Positions 1 through 8,539 are shown, counted from the first letter of the stretch. The stretch is 64,000 nt of DNA from Ferrimonas balearica DSM 9799 (GCF_000148645.1 NC_014541.1:2875139-2939138); one strand, 5' to 3'. Notes: generated by a model not told the origin, from the letters alone. Numbers and translations: made by a program.

Positions 1-780
1 AGTACCGCCATTAAGAAGCTGGAGACCGACCTGGGCCTGGTGCTGCTGCACCGCCAGGACAAACGGGTGCAGTTGACCGCCGAGGGGAAAGAGTTACTGC
101 CCCACGCCAAAGCGATTCTGGATCGGGTGGAGCACGCCACCGCAGCAATGAACCGCCTGCGCGATCTGGACCGGGGTGAAGTGCGCATCGCCCTGCCGGG
201 GATGATTGGCTCCTATTACTTCCCTGCCCTGCTGATGGCTTTCCACCATCGTTACCCGGAGCTGAAGCTGTCTCTGTGTGAGGCCGGCACCCGGGAGATC
301 CAGGGCATGCTGGAGCGGGACGAGGTGGACATCGGCATCATCATCGAGCCGACCGCGGATCAGGGCCTGGAGACGGTGCCCCTGACCCGCCAGGAGATGA
401 TTGTGGCGGTGGGACTGGACCACCCGCTGGCCAGCGAAGAGAAGATCGACATCGAAACCTTCTTCCAGCACGAGCTGGTGATGTTCAAACACGGCTACTA
501 CCACCGTGAGTTGATCAACAACCTGGCCAAGAATCTCGATGTGACCCCGGACATTGCGTTTGAGACCAACCTGATTGAGCTTATCCGCAGCATCGTCCGA
601 CAGGGCTTCGCCATCACTACCGTGCTGAAGATGGTGGTGGACCAGGACCCGGATATCCGTGCCATTCCGTTTAAGGACCCGCTGTACATGGACCTGCACG
701 TTGGCTGGAAGAGCGGCCGGGCCCTGACTCAGGCTGACCGCACCTTCCTCGACTTCCTGCTGGAGCAGAACGGCCGCTGA
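1..780 (+). CDS. LysR-type transcriptional regulator, 5' end cut by the window
   Basis: The frame is open from base 1, and its first residues (STAIKKLETDLGLVLLHRQDKRVQLT) are the second half of a LysR winged helix-turn-helix, so the true start lies before the window. The rest is a LysR effector-binding domain: GEVRIALPGMIGSYYFPALLMAF opens subdomain 1, and VDIGIIIE followed by PLTRQEMIVAVGLDHPLA is typical of the ligand cleft. The C-terminus is complete. It ends 3 bases before the convergent stop of the GltS-type gene, so the two may share termination and possibly a regulatory link, but its target and effector cannot be read from the sequence. Family assignment is secure; specific function is unknown. 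Confidence 0.9.
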   Translation, partial: STAIKKLETDLGLVLLHRQDKRVQLTAEGKELLPHAKAILDRVEHATAAMNRLRDLDRGEVRIALPGMIGSYYFPALLMAFHHRYPELKLSLCEAGTREIQGMLERDEVDIGIIIEPTADQGLETVPLTRQEMIVAVGLDHPLASEEKIDIETFFQHELVMFKHGYYHRELINNLAKNLDVTPDIAFETNLIELIRSIVRQGFAITTVLKMVVDQDPDIRAIPFKDPLYMDLHVGWKSGRALTQADRTFLDFLLEQNGR

Positions 781-783
781 GGA

Positions 784-1980
784 TTATGGCTGCAGGCTGT
801 TGACGGTCAGCTGCAGTACCAGCGCATTAGCCAGGTCAACAAAGAAGGCGTTGGCCAGCGGCAAAATCATAAACGCCAGGGGCGCGGCACCGTAGCGCCC
901 CACCAGGGCGTTCATGTTGGCCATCGCATTGGGCAGCGCGCCCAGACCCATCCCCATATACCCGGCACACAACACCGCACTGTCGTAGCTGCGCCCCAGC
1001 ATAGGGAACAGGGCAAAGCGGACCATCAGCGTCATCGCCATCACCTGCGCCGCCACCGCCAGTATCATCGGCAGCGCCAGATCGATCAGGGTCCACAGCT
1101 GCATCCCCATCAGCGACATCGACAGAAACAGGCCGAGGCTGACTTCTGACAGCAGCGGCAGCGCCTGCCCTTCTGACGGCGACTCCAGCCGGGGCAGCAG
1201 TCGCGGCAGCGTGTTGGTCATCAACATGCCCACCAGCATGCAGGCCAGAAACTCGGGGATGTTCACCCCTTGCGTTTCAGCCCAGTCCGACAACAGACCG
1301 CCCAGAATCATGCCCGCGCTGACGTACATCAGCACCACAAACATCTCCTGACTGCTGACCCGCCGACGGGGCTTTTCGCTCGTCGGGTGCGTGTCCAATA
1401 CCGGCTCAGCGGACTTCAGGCCATGGCGTTCAATCAGGCGTTGGGCCATAGGCCCGCCCACGATGCCGCCCATGATCAGCCCAAGAGTCGCGCTGCCGAT
1501 GCCAATCTCCAATGCGTTGTCGATGCCGAAGCGTTGCTCGAACACCGATGCCCAGGCCACGGAGGTGCCGTGCCCGCCAAACAGGGATACTGACCCCAGC
1601 AACAACCCTTCCGCCGGTTCCAGCCCGGTGACGTGGGCCATGCTCAGCCCCACCAGATTCTGCAGAATCACGCCGCCGACGCAAAACAGCATCAGCACCA
1701 TCAAAGGACGACCACCTCGGGTCAGCGCATCCAGTCGCGCCGACAGGCCAATGGTGGTAAAGAACGCCAGCAACAGGGCATCGCGCAGTGACATATCAAA
1801 CTGCAGCTCCAGGCCCCAGAGCTCATAGGCCAGCAACGCCATCAGGGAAGCGAACAAGCCACCACTCACCGGTTGCGGAATGTTGTAGCGTCGAAGCACG
1901 CCAAAGAGGTGGGTCAGTCCCCGTCCGATCAGCAGCACCAGGATGGCCGCCAAGACCGTTTCTTTCAGGGAAAGCACCAT
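784..1980 (-). CDS. gltS: Sodium/glutamate symporter (GltS family)
   Basis: A 398-residue inner-membrane protein with about ten hydrophobic segments, matching GltS in length and motifs. The first half has IPQPVSGGLFASL and FFTTIGLSARLDAL; the re-entrant GGHGTSVAW loop near the middle and GYMGMGLGALPNAMANM near the C-terminus are the family hallmarks. It is expected to import glutamate with Na+. The ATG at 1980 is preferred over the in-frame GTG at 1989 because AAGGTG sits 6 bases before it. It is convergent with the LysR gene. An inverted repeat (2004-2028) lies just upstream. Substrate range beyond glutamate is not tested by the sequence. Confidence 0.9.
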   Translation of the reverse strand: MVLSLKETVLAAILVLLIGRGLTHLFGVLRRYNIPQPVSGGLFASLMALLAYELWGLELQFDMSLRDALLLAFFTTIGLSARLDALTRGGRPLMVLMLFCVGGVILQNLVGLSMAHVTGLEPAEGLLLGSVSLFGGHGTSVAWASVFEQRFGIDNALEIGIGSATLGLIMGGIVGGPMAQRLIERHGLKSAEPVLDTHPTSEKPRRRVSSQEMFVVLMYVSAGMILGGLLSDWAETQGVNIPEFLACMLVGMLMTNTLPRLLPRLESPSEGQALPLLSEVSLGLFLSMSLMGMQLWTLIDLALPMILAVAAQVMAMTLMVRFALFPMLGRSYDSAVLCAGYMGMGLGALPNAMANMNALVGRYGAAPLAFMILPLANAFFVDLANALVLQLTVNSLQP

Positions 1981-2295
1981 AAAACACACCTTATTGGGAC
2001 ATTGATTGGTTCAAATGTCTGACCAATCGAAAAAACAAGGTTCGCGATGCTACTGGTTTCCACCCTGAAAAACCAAGCAACATAATCGCTTGCGGTTGCA
2101 AAAGAACGACATGAAACCGAAGGGATCGCGTTCTCCTTTGCCACGATTCAGGCTCTATCTCATTGATATAGCGTCACTTGTTTTCGATGTCAGTGCTGAC
2201 TGGGACGAGTAAGCAAGTATAGGCAGGGAAGGGTCTGGATGCGGAAAAAATGAACGGAGCCAGTAAGCTTGGCTCCGTTTCGGTCAAAAAGTGGC
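1981..2295. other. 315-base intergenic region between maiA and gltS
   Basis: No ORF worth calling on either strand. It should hold the gltS promoter (transcribed leftward). A 7-base inverted repeat, GATTGGT/ACCAATC with an 11-base spacer, lies at 2004-2028, about 25 bases from the gltS start; it could be an operator or a leader hairpin. The maiA terminator occupies the right end. Nothing else stands out. Confidence 0.6.
2253..2279 (-). terminator. Rho-independent terminator after maiA
   Basis: A 10-bp stem AACGGAGCCA/TGGCTCCGTT with a 7-base loop is followed on the minus strand by CATTTTTT. It lies 16 bases past the maiA stop codon. Confidence 0.85.
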
Positions 2296-2937
2296 TTACA
2301 GCGCGTCCGGCTGCTGCTCGGGGGCCGCCAGACTGAAGGATTCCAGTGCGCGACAGCGGGCGGTGATGGCGCGGATCAAAGGGTAATCGTCCAACGCCAC
2401 TTTGAACCGCTCTGCGTTATACACCTGGGGCACCAGGCAGACATCGGCAATGCTGACCTCATCGCCAACACAGAACTCACCGGAGGTTTGCTCCAACTGC
2501 AGTTCCAGCCCCTCAAACGCGGTTTTGATCCAGTGGTGATACCAGGCCGTCTTCTGCGCTTCGCTGGCCTTCAGTTCGCTGCCCAGATACTTCAGCACCC
2601 GAAGGTTGTTGAGCGGGTGGCAGTCCGAAGCGATGTTCTGAGCCAGCGCCCGTGCTTTGGCCCGGGCTACCGGCCCCTCCGGCAACAACGCCGGCATGGG
2701 GTAGGCCTCATCCAGGTACTCGATGATGGCCAATGACTGGTTGAGGATCAGGTCGCCGTCCACCAGAGTCGGCACCAGATGATTCGGGTTAAGCACCCCG
2801 TAGGCCGGCAGATGCTGCTCCCCACCGTCGCGAACCAGGTGAACAGAACGGTTATCAAAGGCCAGCCCCTTGTGGTGGCAGGCGATGCGAACCCGGTAAG
2901 CAGCGCTGGAGCGCCAGTAGCCATAAAGTGTGAGCAT
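2296..2937 (-). CDS. maiA: Maleylacetoacetate isomerase (zeta-class GST)
   Basis: 213 residues, the usual length. The N-terminal thioredoxin-like domain starts YGYWRSSAAYRVRIA, which contains the SSxxxRVRIAL-type glutathione site of zeta-class GSTs, followed by NHLVPTLVDGD and the glutathione-contacting NQSLAIIEYLDE. The rest is the helical GST domain. It isomerises maleylacetoacetate to fumarylacetoacetate in tyrosine breakdown, using glutathione. AGGGAA 7 bases before the ATG supports the start. It lies downstream of hppD on the same strand but behind a strong terminator, so it is probably transcribed separately. The intervening pathway enzymes (homogentisate dioxygenase, fumarylacetoacetase) are not in this window. 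Confidence 0.92.
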   Translation of the reverse strand: MLTLYGYWRSSAAYRVRIACHHKGLAFDNRSVHLVRDGGEQHLPAYGVLNPNHLVPTLVDGDLILNQSLAIIEYLDEAYPMPALLPEGPVARAKARALAQNIASDCHPLNNLRVLKYLGSELKASEAQKTAWYHHWIKTAFEGLELQLEQTSGEFCVGDEVSIADVCLVPQVYNAERFKVALDDYPLIRAITARCRALESFSLAAPEQQPDAL

Positions 2938-3060
2938 GCACGTTCCCTGTTATCTGCGGTAAATTGACCGCCTTGTCACTAAGCTAGCACCATTTTTCCG
3001 AAGCGGTGAATGGCCTGAGCTGACCCGCCAAAGCGCCCTGCTCTGCCTCAGAGCGTGACA

Positions 3061-3091
3061 GCAAAAGGGACGGCGGCCCAGGGGGCCGCCG
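3061..3091 (-). terminator. Rho-independent terminator after hppD
   Basis: A very GC-rich 9-bp stem CGGCGGCCC/GGGCCGCCG with a 3-base loop, followed on the minus strand by TCCCTTTTGC. It lies about 38 bases past the hppD stop. Confidence 0.8.
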
Positions 3092-3128
3092 CCAGCTTAT
3101 TTCTCTAACTACCCAAGCCTGTGGGCGA

Positions 3129-4205
3129 TCAAATCACGCCGCGGCGAATTTGATCTTCTTCGATGGATTCGAACAGGGCTTTAAAGTTGCCCTCACCGAA
3201 GCCTTCGTTGCCTTTGCGCTGGATGATTTCAAAGAACACCGGACCAATCACGGTCTGAGTGAAGATCTGCAGCAGAATGCCATCTTTCATCGGCGCGCCA
3301 TCCACCAGGATCTCCAGCTCGCGCATGGCGGCCAGGTCTTCCCCGTGGCCCGGTACGCGGCTGTCGACCTTATCGTAGTAGGTGCCCGGAGTCGGCATAA
3401 AGTCCATGCCACCCTCACGTAGGGCACGCACAGAACCGTAGATGTCATCGGTGGTCAGGGCGATGTGCTGGATACCTTCGCCGTTGTACTCACGCAGGTA
3501 CTCCTCGATCTGACTCTTGTCATCAGAGGATTCGTTGATGGGGATGCGGATTTTGCCGCAAGGGCCGGTCATGGCGCGACTGACCAGACCGGTCAGTTTA
3601 CCTTCAATGTCGAAGTAGCGGATCTCGCGGAAGTTGCCGATGCGCTCGTAGAAACCGGCCCACTTGTCCATATTGCCCTGGAACACGTTGTGGGTGAGGT
3701 GGTCAATCTCGTACAGGCCCTTGTCGGCGGCTTTCAGACGGGCGTCGGCATCGTCGTAGAAATTGAAGTCCACATCGTAGATGCTGCGGTCGCCGTAGCG
3801 GTCCACAAAATACAGGGTGGAGTCACCGATGCCGTGCACTGCCGGGATGTAGAGCTCCATCGGGCCGATGTTGCCTTCAAATTCGGTGGCGCCATTCTCC
3901 AGCGCGTTCTTCAGCGCCGCGGCGGCGTCCTTAACCCGCCAGGCCATGCCGCAAACTGAGGGGCCGTGCAGACGGGCGAACTCAGCGGCCTGAGAGTGCG
4001 GCTGAGCATTGATGATGAAGTTGATGTCGCCCTGACGGAACAACCAGGCTTCCTTAGAACGATGCTTGGCAATCTCGGCAAAGCCGAGCAGGCTGAACAG
4101 TTGCTTGAGCGCGGCAATCCCCGCTTCGTCCGGTGCGGTGTATTCGACAAACTCGAATCCGTCAGTGCCGAGCGGATTCCAGTCCGGCTGAGCTGTATGG
4201 GCCAT
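3129..4205 (-). CDS. hppD: 4-hydroxyphenylpyruvate dioxygenase
   Basis: 358 residues with the two-domain fold of HppD: an N-terminal vicinal-oxygen-chelate half and a catalytic C-terminal half. The iron ligands are visible as the His in YEIDHLTHNV, the His in GIQHIALTTDDI and the Glu in GPVFFEIIQRKG. The C-terminal GFGEGNFKALFESIE is diagnostic. It converts 4-hydroxyphenylpyruvate to homogentisate with O2. I take the ATG at 4205 because GGGAGAAG precedes it; an in-frame ATG at 4226 has no ribosome-binding site. The upstream region has a candidate TyrR box and a weaker CRP-like site, and tyrR itself is the next gene, suggesting control by aromatic amino acids. Confidence 0.95.
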   Translation of the reverse strand: MAHTAQPDWNPLGTDGFEFVEYTAPDEAGIAALKQLFSLLGFAEIAKHRSKEAWLFRQGDINFIINAQPHSQAAEFARLHGPSVCGMAWRVKDAAAALKNALENGATEFEGNIGPMELYIPAVHGIGDSTLYFVDRYGDRSIYDVDFNFYDDADARLKAADKGLYEIDHLTHNVFQGNMDKWAGFYERIGNFREIRYFDIEGKLTGLVSRAMTGPCGKIRIPINESSDDKSQIEEYLREYNGEGIQHIALTTDDIYGSVRALREGGMDFMPTPGTYYDKVDSRVPGHGEDLAAMRELEILVDGAPMKDGILLQIFTQTVIGPVFFEIIQRKGNEGFGEGNFKALFESIEEDQIRRGVI

Positions 4206-4284
4206 GGTCACTTCTCCCTGGTTCATTTGTTGTTATCGGGTATCAGAAGACCTGTTTAAACAATGCCGCAGAAAGAATAAATAG

Positions 4285-4300
4285 CGTGCGCCGGATCACA
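4285..4300 (-). promoter_or_regulatory. Weak CRP-like site upstream of hppD
   Basis: CGTGC-GCCGGA-TCACA matches TGTGA-N6-TCACA at 8 of 10 positions, with a perfect right half. It is placed 80 bases before the hppD start codon. A better CRP-like site occurs in the same arrangement before the mdeA-phhA-phhB operon, which is why it is listed. Confidence 0.35.
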
Positions 4301-4318
4301 CTTCCCTGAACGCACAAA

Positions 4319-4356
4319 GGGGATGTCACCCATGCTTTACAATGGATGACATCCCC
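4319..4356. terminator. Hairpin between tyrR and hppD (probable tyrR terminator)
   Basis: A perfect 10-bp stem GGGGATGTCA/TGACATCCCC with an 18-base loop, about 20 bases past the tyrR stop. The T-run is TTTT on the plus strand and only TTT on the minus strand, so termination of tyrR is likely but not certain. It overlaps the candidate TyrR box. Confidence 0.6.
4324..4341 (-). promoter_or_regulatory. Candidate TyrR box upstream of hppD
   Basis: On the minus strand the 18 bases read TGTAAA-GCATGG-GTGACA. Against the consensus TGTAAA-N6-TTTACA one half is perfect and the other matches at 4 of 6. It is centred about 127 bases before the hppD start and lies next to tyrR itself. It overlaps a terminator-like hairpin, so part of the symmetry could come from that. 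Confidence 0.5.
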
Positions 4357-4376
4357 TTTTATTTCATGAAGTTATA

Positions 4377-5921
4377 TTACTTTCGAGTTTTTCCGATGCC
4401 GTGCTCACGCAACTTGTTGGCGATGGCGGTGTGAGACACCCCCAGCTTGCGGGCCAACTGCCGGGTGGACGGATAAGCCGGATACAGACGACGCAACAGA
4501 CTGGCTTCAAACTGCTTCACCGCTTCATCCAGCGTGCCTTCAAACTCCTGGTCAAAATAGCCGAAGCCTTCGGTCCAGGAGGGCAAACGCAGCTGTTCCG
4601 GGGTGAGATCGCCCCGCTCGTCCGCCATCGATACCGCCCGGAAAATGGCATTTTTCAGCTGACGGACATTGCCAGGCCAGGCGTAGTTCTTCATAAACTC
4701 GCGGCACTCGGCTGAGAGCTGTCGCAACGGACTCGCCAACTGCTGGCTGTAGTGCTCCAGAAACAGCTCCGCCAGCGGCACGATGTCCGCCTTGCGTTCA
4801 CGCAGCGGTGGCAGGTGCAGGTTGAGCACGTTGATGCGGTAGTAGAGGTCTTCACGGAAATCGCCACGCTGGCACAGTTCAGACAGATCCCGCTGACTGG
4901 CGCAGATCACCCGCAGATCCACGCGGATCTCAGTGTCGTCACCCACCCGCCGGAAACAGCCGTCCTGGATCAGGCGCAACAACTTGACCTGAAGTTGCGG
5001 ACTCATGTCCGCCACTTCGTCGAGGAATACGGTGCCGCCGTCCGCCTGCTCAATCACGCCGCGCTTCACCACCTCGCCGGGAGATTTGCACAGACCGAAC
5101 AGTTCGCTCTCCGCCACGCTGTCAGGCAGTGAAGCGCAGTTGATCACCACAAAACTCTTGTCCTGGCGCAGGCTGGCTTCATGGCAGGCGCGAGCCAGCA
5201 GCTCTTTGCCGGTGCCGGTTTCGCCGGTCACCAGCAACGGCGCTTCCAGTTGCGCCATGCGGCGCGCTTCCGCTAGCAGGGCGCGCATCTTGTCGCTCTC
5301 CGCCAGCAGGGTGTCGAAACCGCTGATCTGGTCACGCAGCGCATTAAACTGTTTACCGACCCGGGCCGGTGATTTCAGCAGCACCATGGCACCGGCCAGA
5401 ATGCTGGTACCCTCTTCATCGGGCAGGTCAATGGGAAGGATTTCCGCCAGGTACTGGTTGCCCTGAACGGACACGCGGGTTGCCTGGGGTAACACCTCGT
5501 CCAGCCCCAGCCAGCGCAGGAATGAGAAGCCCTGGATCCAGTTGCTGACCGGCTCCTCCATCACCTGCTCACGGGGCAGGCCCAGCAGCGACAGGATGGA
5601 GTCATTGGCCATGCTGATGCGGCCTTTGAGGTCGATGGCAAAGATGGGGTCAGGCAGGGTCCGCAGCAACGCCTCCATGGCGTAGTGCTCCCGCTCAGAC
5701 GGCATAAAGGGAACGGTCTTAACGTCGGTCACGCCGGGGATCTTGCGGATCATCGGCATCAGGATCTGCAACTCCTCGAAACTGGGGGCGGGGATCTGCA
5801 AAAACACGTACCCGGCGCTGCCCGCATCGATGGCGTTGATATTGATATTTTGCTTTTCCAGCACTTCGAGGATTTCACGAGCGAGCCCGATACGATCCTC
5901 ACAGCTGACTTGTAATCGCAT
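4377..5921 (-). CDS. tyrR: Transcriptional regulator TyrR
   Basis: 514 residues in the standard TyrR order: ACT domain (about 1-70, starts MRLQVSCEDRIGLAREIL), PAS domain (about 78-190, LPDPIFAIDLKGRISMAND), AAA+ domain (about 205-425, Walker A GETGTGKE, Walker B GGTVFLDEV) and a C-terminal helix-turn-helix (STRQLARKLGVSHTAIANKLREHG). The GAFTGA loop that contacts sigma-54 is absent: ESELFGL runs into CKSPGEVVKRG instead. This is the known TyrR condition, meaning it works with sigma-70. It senses aromatic amino acids. AGGAAGGG precedes the ATG. TyrR-box-like sites occur before hppD and before the mdeA-phhA-phhB operon. Confidence 0.95.
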   Translation of the reverse strand: MRLQVSCEDRIGLAREILEVLEKQNININAIDAGSAGYVFLQIPAPSFEELQILMPMIRKIPGVTDVKTVPFMPSEREHYAMEALLRTLPDPIFAIDLKGRISMANDSILSLLGLPREQVMEEPVSNWIQGFSFLRWLGLDEVLPQATRVSVQGNQYLAEILPIDLPDEEGTSILAGAMVLLKSPARVGKQFNALRDQISGFDTLLAESDKMRALLAEARRMAQLEAPLLVTGETGTGKELLARACHEASLRQDKSFVVINCASLPDSVAESELFGLCKSPGEVVKRGVIEQADGGTVFLDEVADMSPQLQVKLLRLIQDGCFRRVGDDTEIRVDLRVICASQRDLSELCQRGDFREDLYYRINVLNLHLPPLRERKADIVPLAELFLEHYSQQLASPLRQLSAECREFMKNYAWPGNVRQLKNAIFRAVSMADERGDLTPEQLRLPSWTEGFGYFDQEFEGTLDEAVKQFEASLLRRLYPAYPSTRQLARKLGVSHTAIANKLREHGIGKTRK

Positions 5922-6021
5922 TACTTGCCCTTCCTGTTGTTATAGTTCCGTTATCTTGGTCGGGATGGGCTGATCATACTGTAAAATGGCCGCCCTGCCA
6001 CGGCATTTGTAAGGTAAAAGA

Positions 6022-6044
6022 AAGCCCGCCAGAGTGGCGGGCTT
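6022..6044 (-). terminator. Rho-independent terminator after phhB
   Basis: A 9-bp stem AAGCCCGCC/GGCGGGCTT with a 5-base loop, followed on the minus strand by TCTTTTACC, 18 bases past the phhB stop. Confidence 0.8.
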
Positions 6045-6062
6045 ATGGGCGACAGGGCCGAT

Positions 6063-6404
6063 TCAGTCGTTTTGCAGGGCGTCGGTTTTGGCCGCCATAA
6101 TGAAGTCGTTTTTATGCAGGCCACCGATGGCGTGGGTCCACCAGGTTACGGTGACTTTGCCCCACTCCAGCAGGATGCCGGGGTGGTGAAACTCCGCTTC
6201 CGCCAGCTCTGCCACCTGGTTGGCAAAGGCCCAGGCCTGTTTGAAGTTTTTGAACTTGTAGACCCGCTCCAGCTGCAGCACACCATCACGAACCGGGGCA
6301 GACCAGTCCGGCAGTTGCTTCATCAGGCTGGCCAGCTCGTCATCGCTCACCTTCGGGGCACCGGCCTGGCAGGCTTCACAGGTTTGTTGGCTCAATTCAG
6401 TCAT
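6063..6404 (-). CDS. phhB: 4a-hydroxytetrahydrobiopterin dehydratase
   Basis: 113 residues, the normal size for pterin-4a-carbinolamine dehydratase. The core reads [27 protein letters not shown] followed by [20 protein letters not shown], holding the conserved His-His-Pro and Thr-His pairs of the active site. It recycles the pterin cofactor used by PhhA. It follows phhA by only 9 bases, forming the end of the mdeA-phhA-phhB operon before a clear terminator. Confidence 0.94.
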   Translation of the reverse strand: MTELSQQTCEACQAGAPKVSDDELASLMKQLPDWSAPVRDGVLQLERVYKFKNFKQAWAFANQVAELAEAEFHHPGILLEWGKVTVTWWTHAIGGLHKNDFIMAAKTDALQND

Positions 6405-6413
6405 GGCTATTCC

Positions 6414-7205
6414 TTAGCTTGCTTGTGATTTTGGGGGAAATTTCGGCTCGAACAGACCCAACGCCATCGCCTCGTGAACCAGTGCCATCAGGTCCAGTTC
6501 CGACAGCGCGAACAGATCATCAATGTTGTTCAGCACATAATAGATGGGTTGCATGATGTCGATGCGATATGGGGTGCGCATGGCGTCCAGCACCGCCATT
6601 GGCTGATGCTCAGGCTCGCCGGACAACGCATAAAGGGTTTCACCCGGACTGGAAAGGATGCCGCCGCCATAGATGCGCTTGCCCTTCGCTGTGTTCACCA
6701 GACCAAACTCCACGGTAAACCAGTACAGCCTGGCCAGGTAGACCCGCTCTTTAGGGCTGGCCGCCAGCCCCAGCTTGCCGTAGGTGTGGGTGAAGTGGGC
6801 AAACGCGGGGTTGGTCAGCAGCGGACAGTGGCCGAAAATCTCGTGAAAGATGTCCGGTTCCTGCAGGTAATCAAACTCCTCGCGAGTGCGGATAAAGGTG
6901 GCCACCGGAAACTGCTTGCTGGCCAGCAGTTCGAAGAAACGCTCAAAGGAGATCAGCGCCGGCACCTGGGCGGTGCGCCAGCCGGTGGCCGCTTCCAGTA
7001 CCGCATCCACCTCCGCCAGCTGCGGAATGCGGTTGCGCGGGAGGTCCAGCGCCGCTAAACCCGCCATAAACTCATCGCAGGCCTTGCCCTGAATGCACGC
7101 CAACTGGCGCTCTACCAGCTCGGCCCAGATGCGATGCTCCTCATCGCTGTAGTGGATAAAACCCTGCTCATCCGGTTGGCGAGCCTGGTATTGGGTCCCT
7201 TTCAT
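6414..7205 (-). CDS. phhA: Phenylalanine 4-monooxygenase
   Basis: 263 residues, the length of single-domain bacterial phenylalanine hydroxylases (no regulatory ACT domain). The iron site is visible: two His in DIFHEIFGHCPLLTNPAF and the Glu in YWFTVEFGL. YGGGILSSPGE is the conserved catalytic-domain loop. It converts phenylalanine to tyrosine with tetrahydropterin and O2. Its ATG overlaps the stop of mdeA as ATGA, indicating translational coupling, and phhB follows 9 bases later. Together with hppD and maiA it places phenylalanine and tyrosine degradation in this neighbourhood. Confidence 0.96.
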   Translation of the reverse strand: MKGTQYQARQPDEQGFIHYSDEEHRIWAELVERQLACIQGKACDEFMAGLAALDLPRNRIPQLAEVDAVLEAATGWRTAQVPALISFERFFELLASKQFPVATFIRTREEFDYLQEPDIFHEIFGHCPLLTNPAFAHFTHTYGKLGLAASPKERVYLARLYWFTVEFGLVNTAKGKRIYGGGILSSPGETLYALSGEPEHQPMAVLDAMRTPYRIDIMQPIYYVLNNIDDLFALSELDLMALVHEAMALGLFEPKFPPKSQAS

Positions 7206-8425
7206 TGCTGCTCCTCCCCGGCCAAAGGCGCCGTTTCACCGGCCTCTGCACAGGCTGCCAGTGCCTGCTTCAGATCCGCCAGGATATCCTCAATATGCTC
7301 CAGTCCCACTGCCAACCGTACCATGCTGTCGCTGATGCCCGCAGCCGCCCGGTCTTCGGGAGTGTAGGGGCTGTGGGTCATGGAGGCGGGATGCTGCACC
7401 AGCGATTCCGCATCCCCCAAACTGACCGCGATGCTGAACAGCCGGAGTTGGTTAACAAAGCGCACTGCGGTGTCAAAGCCGCCGTGCAGTTCCAGGGCCA
7501 GTACGCCGCCCGCGGCGCGCATCTGCCGCCCCAGCAGGCGGTGGCCGGGATGGCTGGGTAACCCAGGATAGTGAACCCGCGCCACCTGAGGCTGTGCCTC
7601 AAGGAAGTGCGCCACTGCCATGGCGTTATCGCTGTGACGCTCCATCCTCAGCGCCAGCGTCTTCAGCCCGCGCAGAATCAGCCAGGCATCGTGGGGTGAC
7701 AACACGGCGCCAAAATCTTTGCGGATGGCCATCCGCACCGGTGCCATCTGTTCGGCAGACCCACACACCACACCGGCGATCACGTCACCGTGGCCATTGA
7801 GGTACTTGGTGGCACTGTGCAGGACAATATCGACGCCATGGCGAAGCGGTTGTTGCAGCAGCGGCGTCATAAAGGTGTTGTCGACAATGGTCACCAACCC
7901 TTTGCGCCGGGCCAGCGTCACAATGGCGTCCAGGTCATAGACCGCCAGATGGGGATTCACCGGGGTCTCCAGATACAACACTTTGGTGTTGGGCCGAATC
8001 GCCGCTTCCAACGCATCGAGATCAGCAAAGTCCACTGAGTCACTTTCAACGCCAAATCGCGGCAGTTGCTCAGTGATAAAGGCGTGGGTACAGCCATACA
8101 ACCCGATGGCCGCAACCAGGTGGTCACCGGCGGACAACTGGCTTAACAGGGCACCGGAAACGGCGCCCATGCCACTGCCAAATGCCACCGCATCTTCGGC
8201 GCCTTCGAGCAGGGCCATGCGGCGCTCAAACTCATCAGTGGTCGGGTTGCCCAGACGGGTGTAGATGGGGCCGGACTCCTCGCCGGCAAAACGGGCGCCG
8301 CCACGCTCGCAATCAGGAAATACGAAGGTGGCGGATTGATAAAGTGGTGTGGCCAGACTCCCGGGTTCGGCCCGGTGGTGACCGCCATGGATCACGCAGG
8401 TGCCTTGGTGCTTAAACGCAGCCAT
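7202..8425 (-). CDS. mdeA: Methionine gamma-lyase (Cys/Met metabolism PLP enzyme)
   Basis: 407 residues of the gamma family of PLP enzymes. Visible features: YTRLGNPT (phosphate-binding Tyr and Arg near 55-57), GSGMGAVS, catalytic Cys112 in GLYGCTHAF, Asp182 in VDNTF, and the Schiff-base Lys207 in HSATKYLNGHGD. Cys in the YGCT motif is characteristic of methionine gamma-lyase rather than cystathionine lyases or synthases, so methionine to methanethiol, ammonia and 2-oxobutyrate is the likely reaction. AAGGGGAG precedes the ATG. It heads an operon with phhA and phhB (ATGA overlap), an unusual link of methionine and phenylalanine breakdown. Candidate TyrR and CRP sites lie upstream. A cystathionine gamma-lyase role is the main alternative. 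Confidence 0.85.
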   Translation of the reverse strand: MAAFKHQGTCVIHGGHHRAEPGSLATPLYQSATFVFPDCERGGARFAGEESGPIYTRLGNPTTDEFERRMALLEGAEDAVAFGSGMGAVSGALLSQLSAGDHLVAAIGLYGCTHAFITEQLPRFGVESDSVDFADLDALEAAIRPNTKVLYLETPVNPHLAVYDLDAIVTLARRKGLVTIVDNTFMTPLLQQPLRHGVDIVLHSATKYLNGHGDVIAGVVCGSAEQMAPVRMAIRKDFGAVLSPHDAWLILRGLKTLALRMERHSDNAMAVAHFLEAQPQVARVHYPGLPSHPGHRLLGRQMRAAGGVLALELHGGFDTAVRFVNQLRLFSIAVSLGDAESLVQHPASMTHSPYTPEDRAAAGISDSMVRLAVGLEHIEDILADLKQALAACAEAGETAPLAGEEQQ

Positions 8426-8523
8426 GTTGCTAACTCCCCTTGATGCTTGGTCCGTCGTTGTTTGTTGTTAAAGGGACGGATCCTGTTGGTCTACCTTATA
8501 CGCAGACCGGGAGAAGCCAGCGG

Positions 8524-8539
8524 CGTGATGGCGATCACA
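8524..8539 (-). promoter_or_regulatory. Candidate CRP site upstream of mdeA
   Basis: CGTGA-TGGCGA-TCACA differs from TGTGA-N6-TCACA at only one base and is flanked by ATTT, as in good CRP sites. It lies about 100 bases before the mdeA start and 12 bases from the candidate TyrR box. It fits catabolic control of the mdeA-phhA-phhB operon. Confidence 0.6.

Noticed and set aside
3150-3959. Plus-strand ORFs over hppD
   Set aside because: Shadow frames of a strongly conserved gene with no ribosome-binding sites or recognisable protein features; the same reasoning removed other antisense ORFs in the window.
5976-5995. TyrR box upstream of tyrR (autoregulation)
   Set aside because: TGTAAA is present but no matching half follows at the right spacing.
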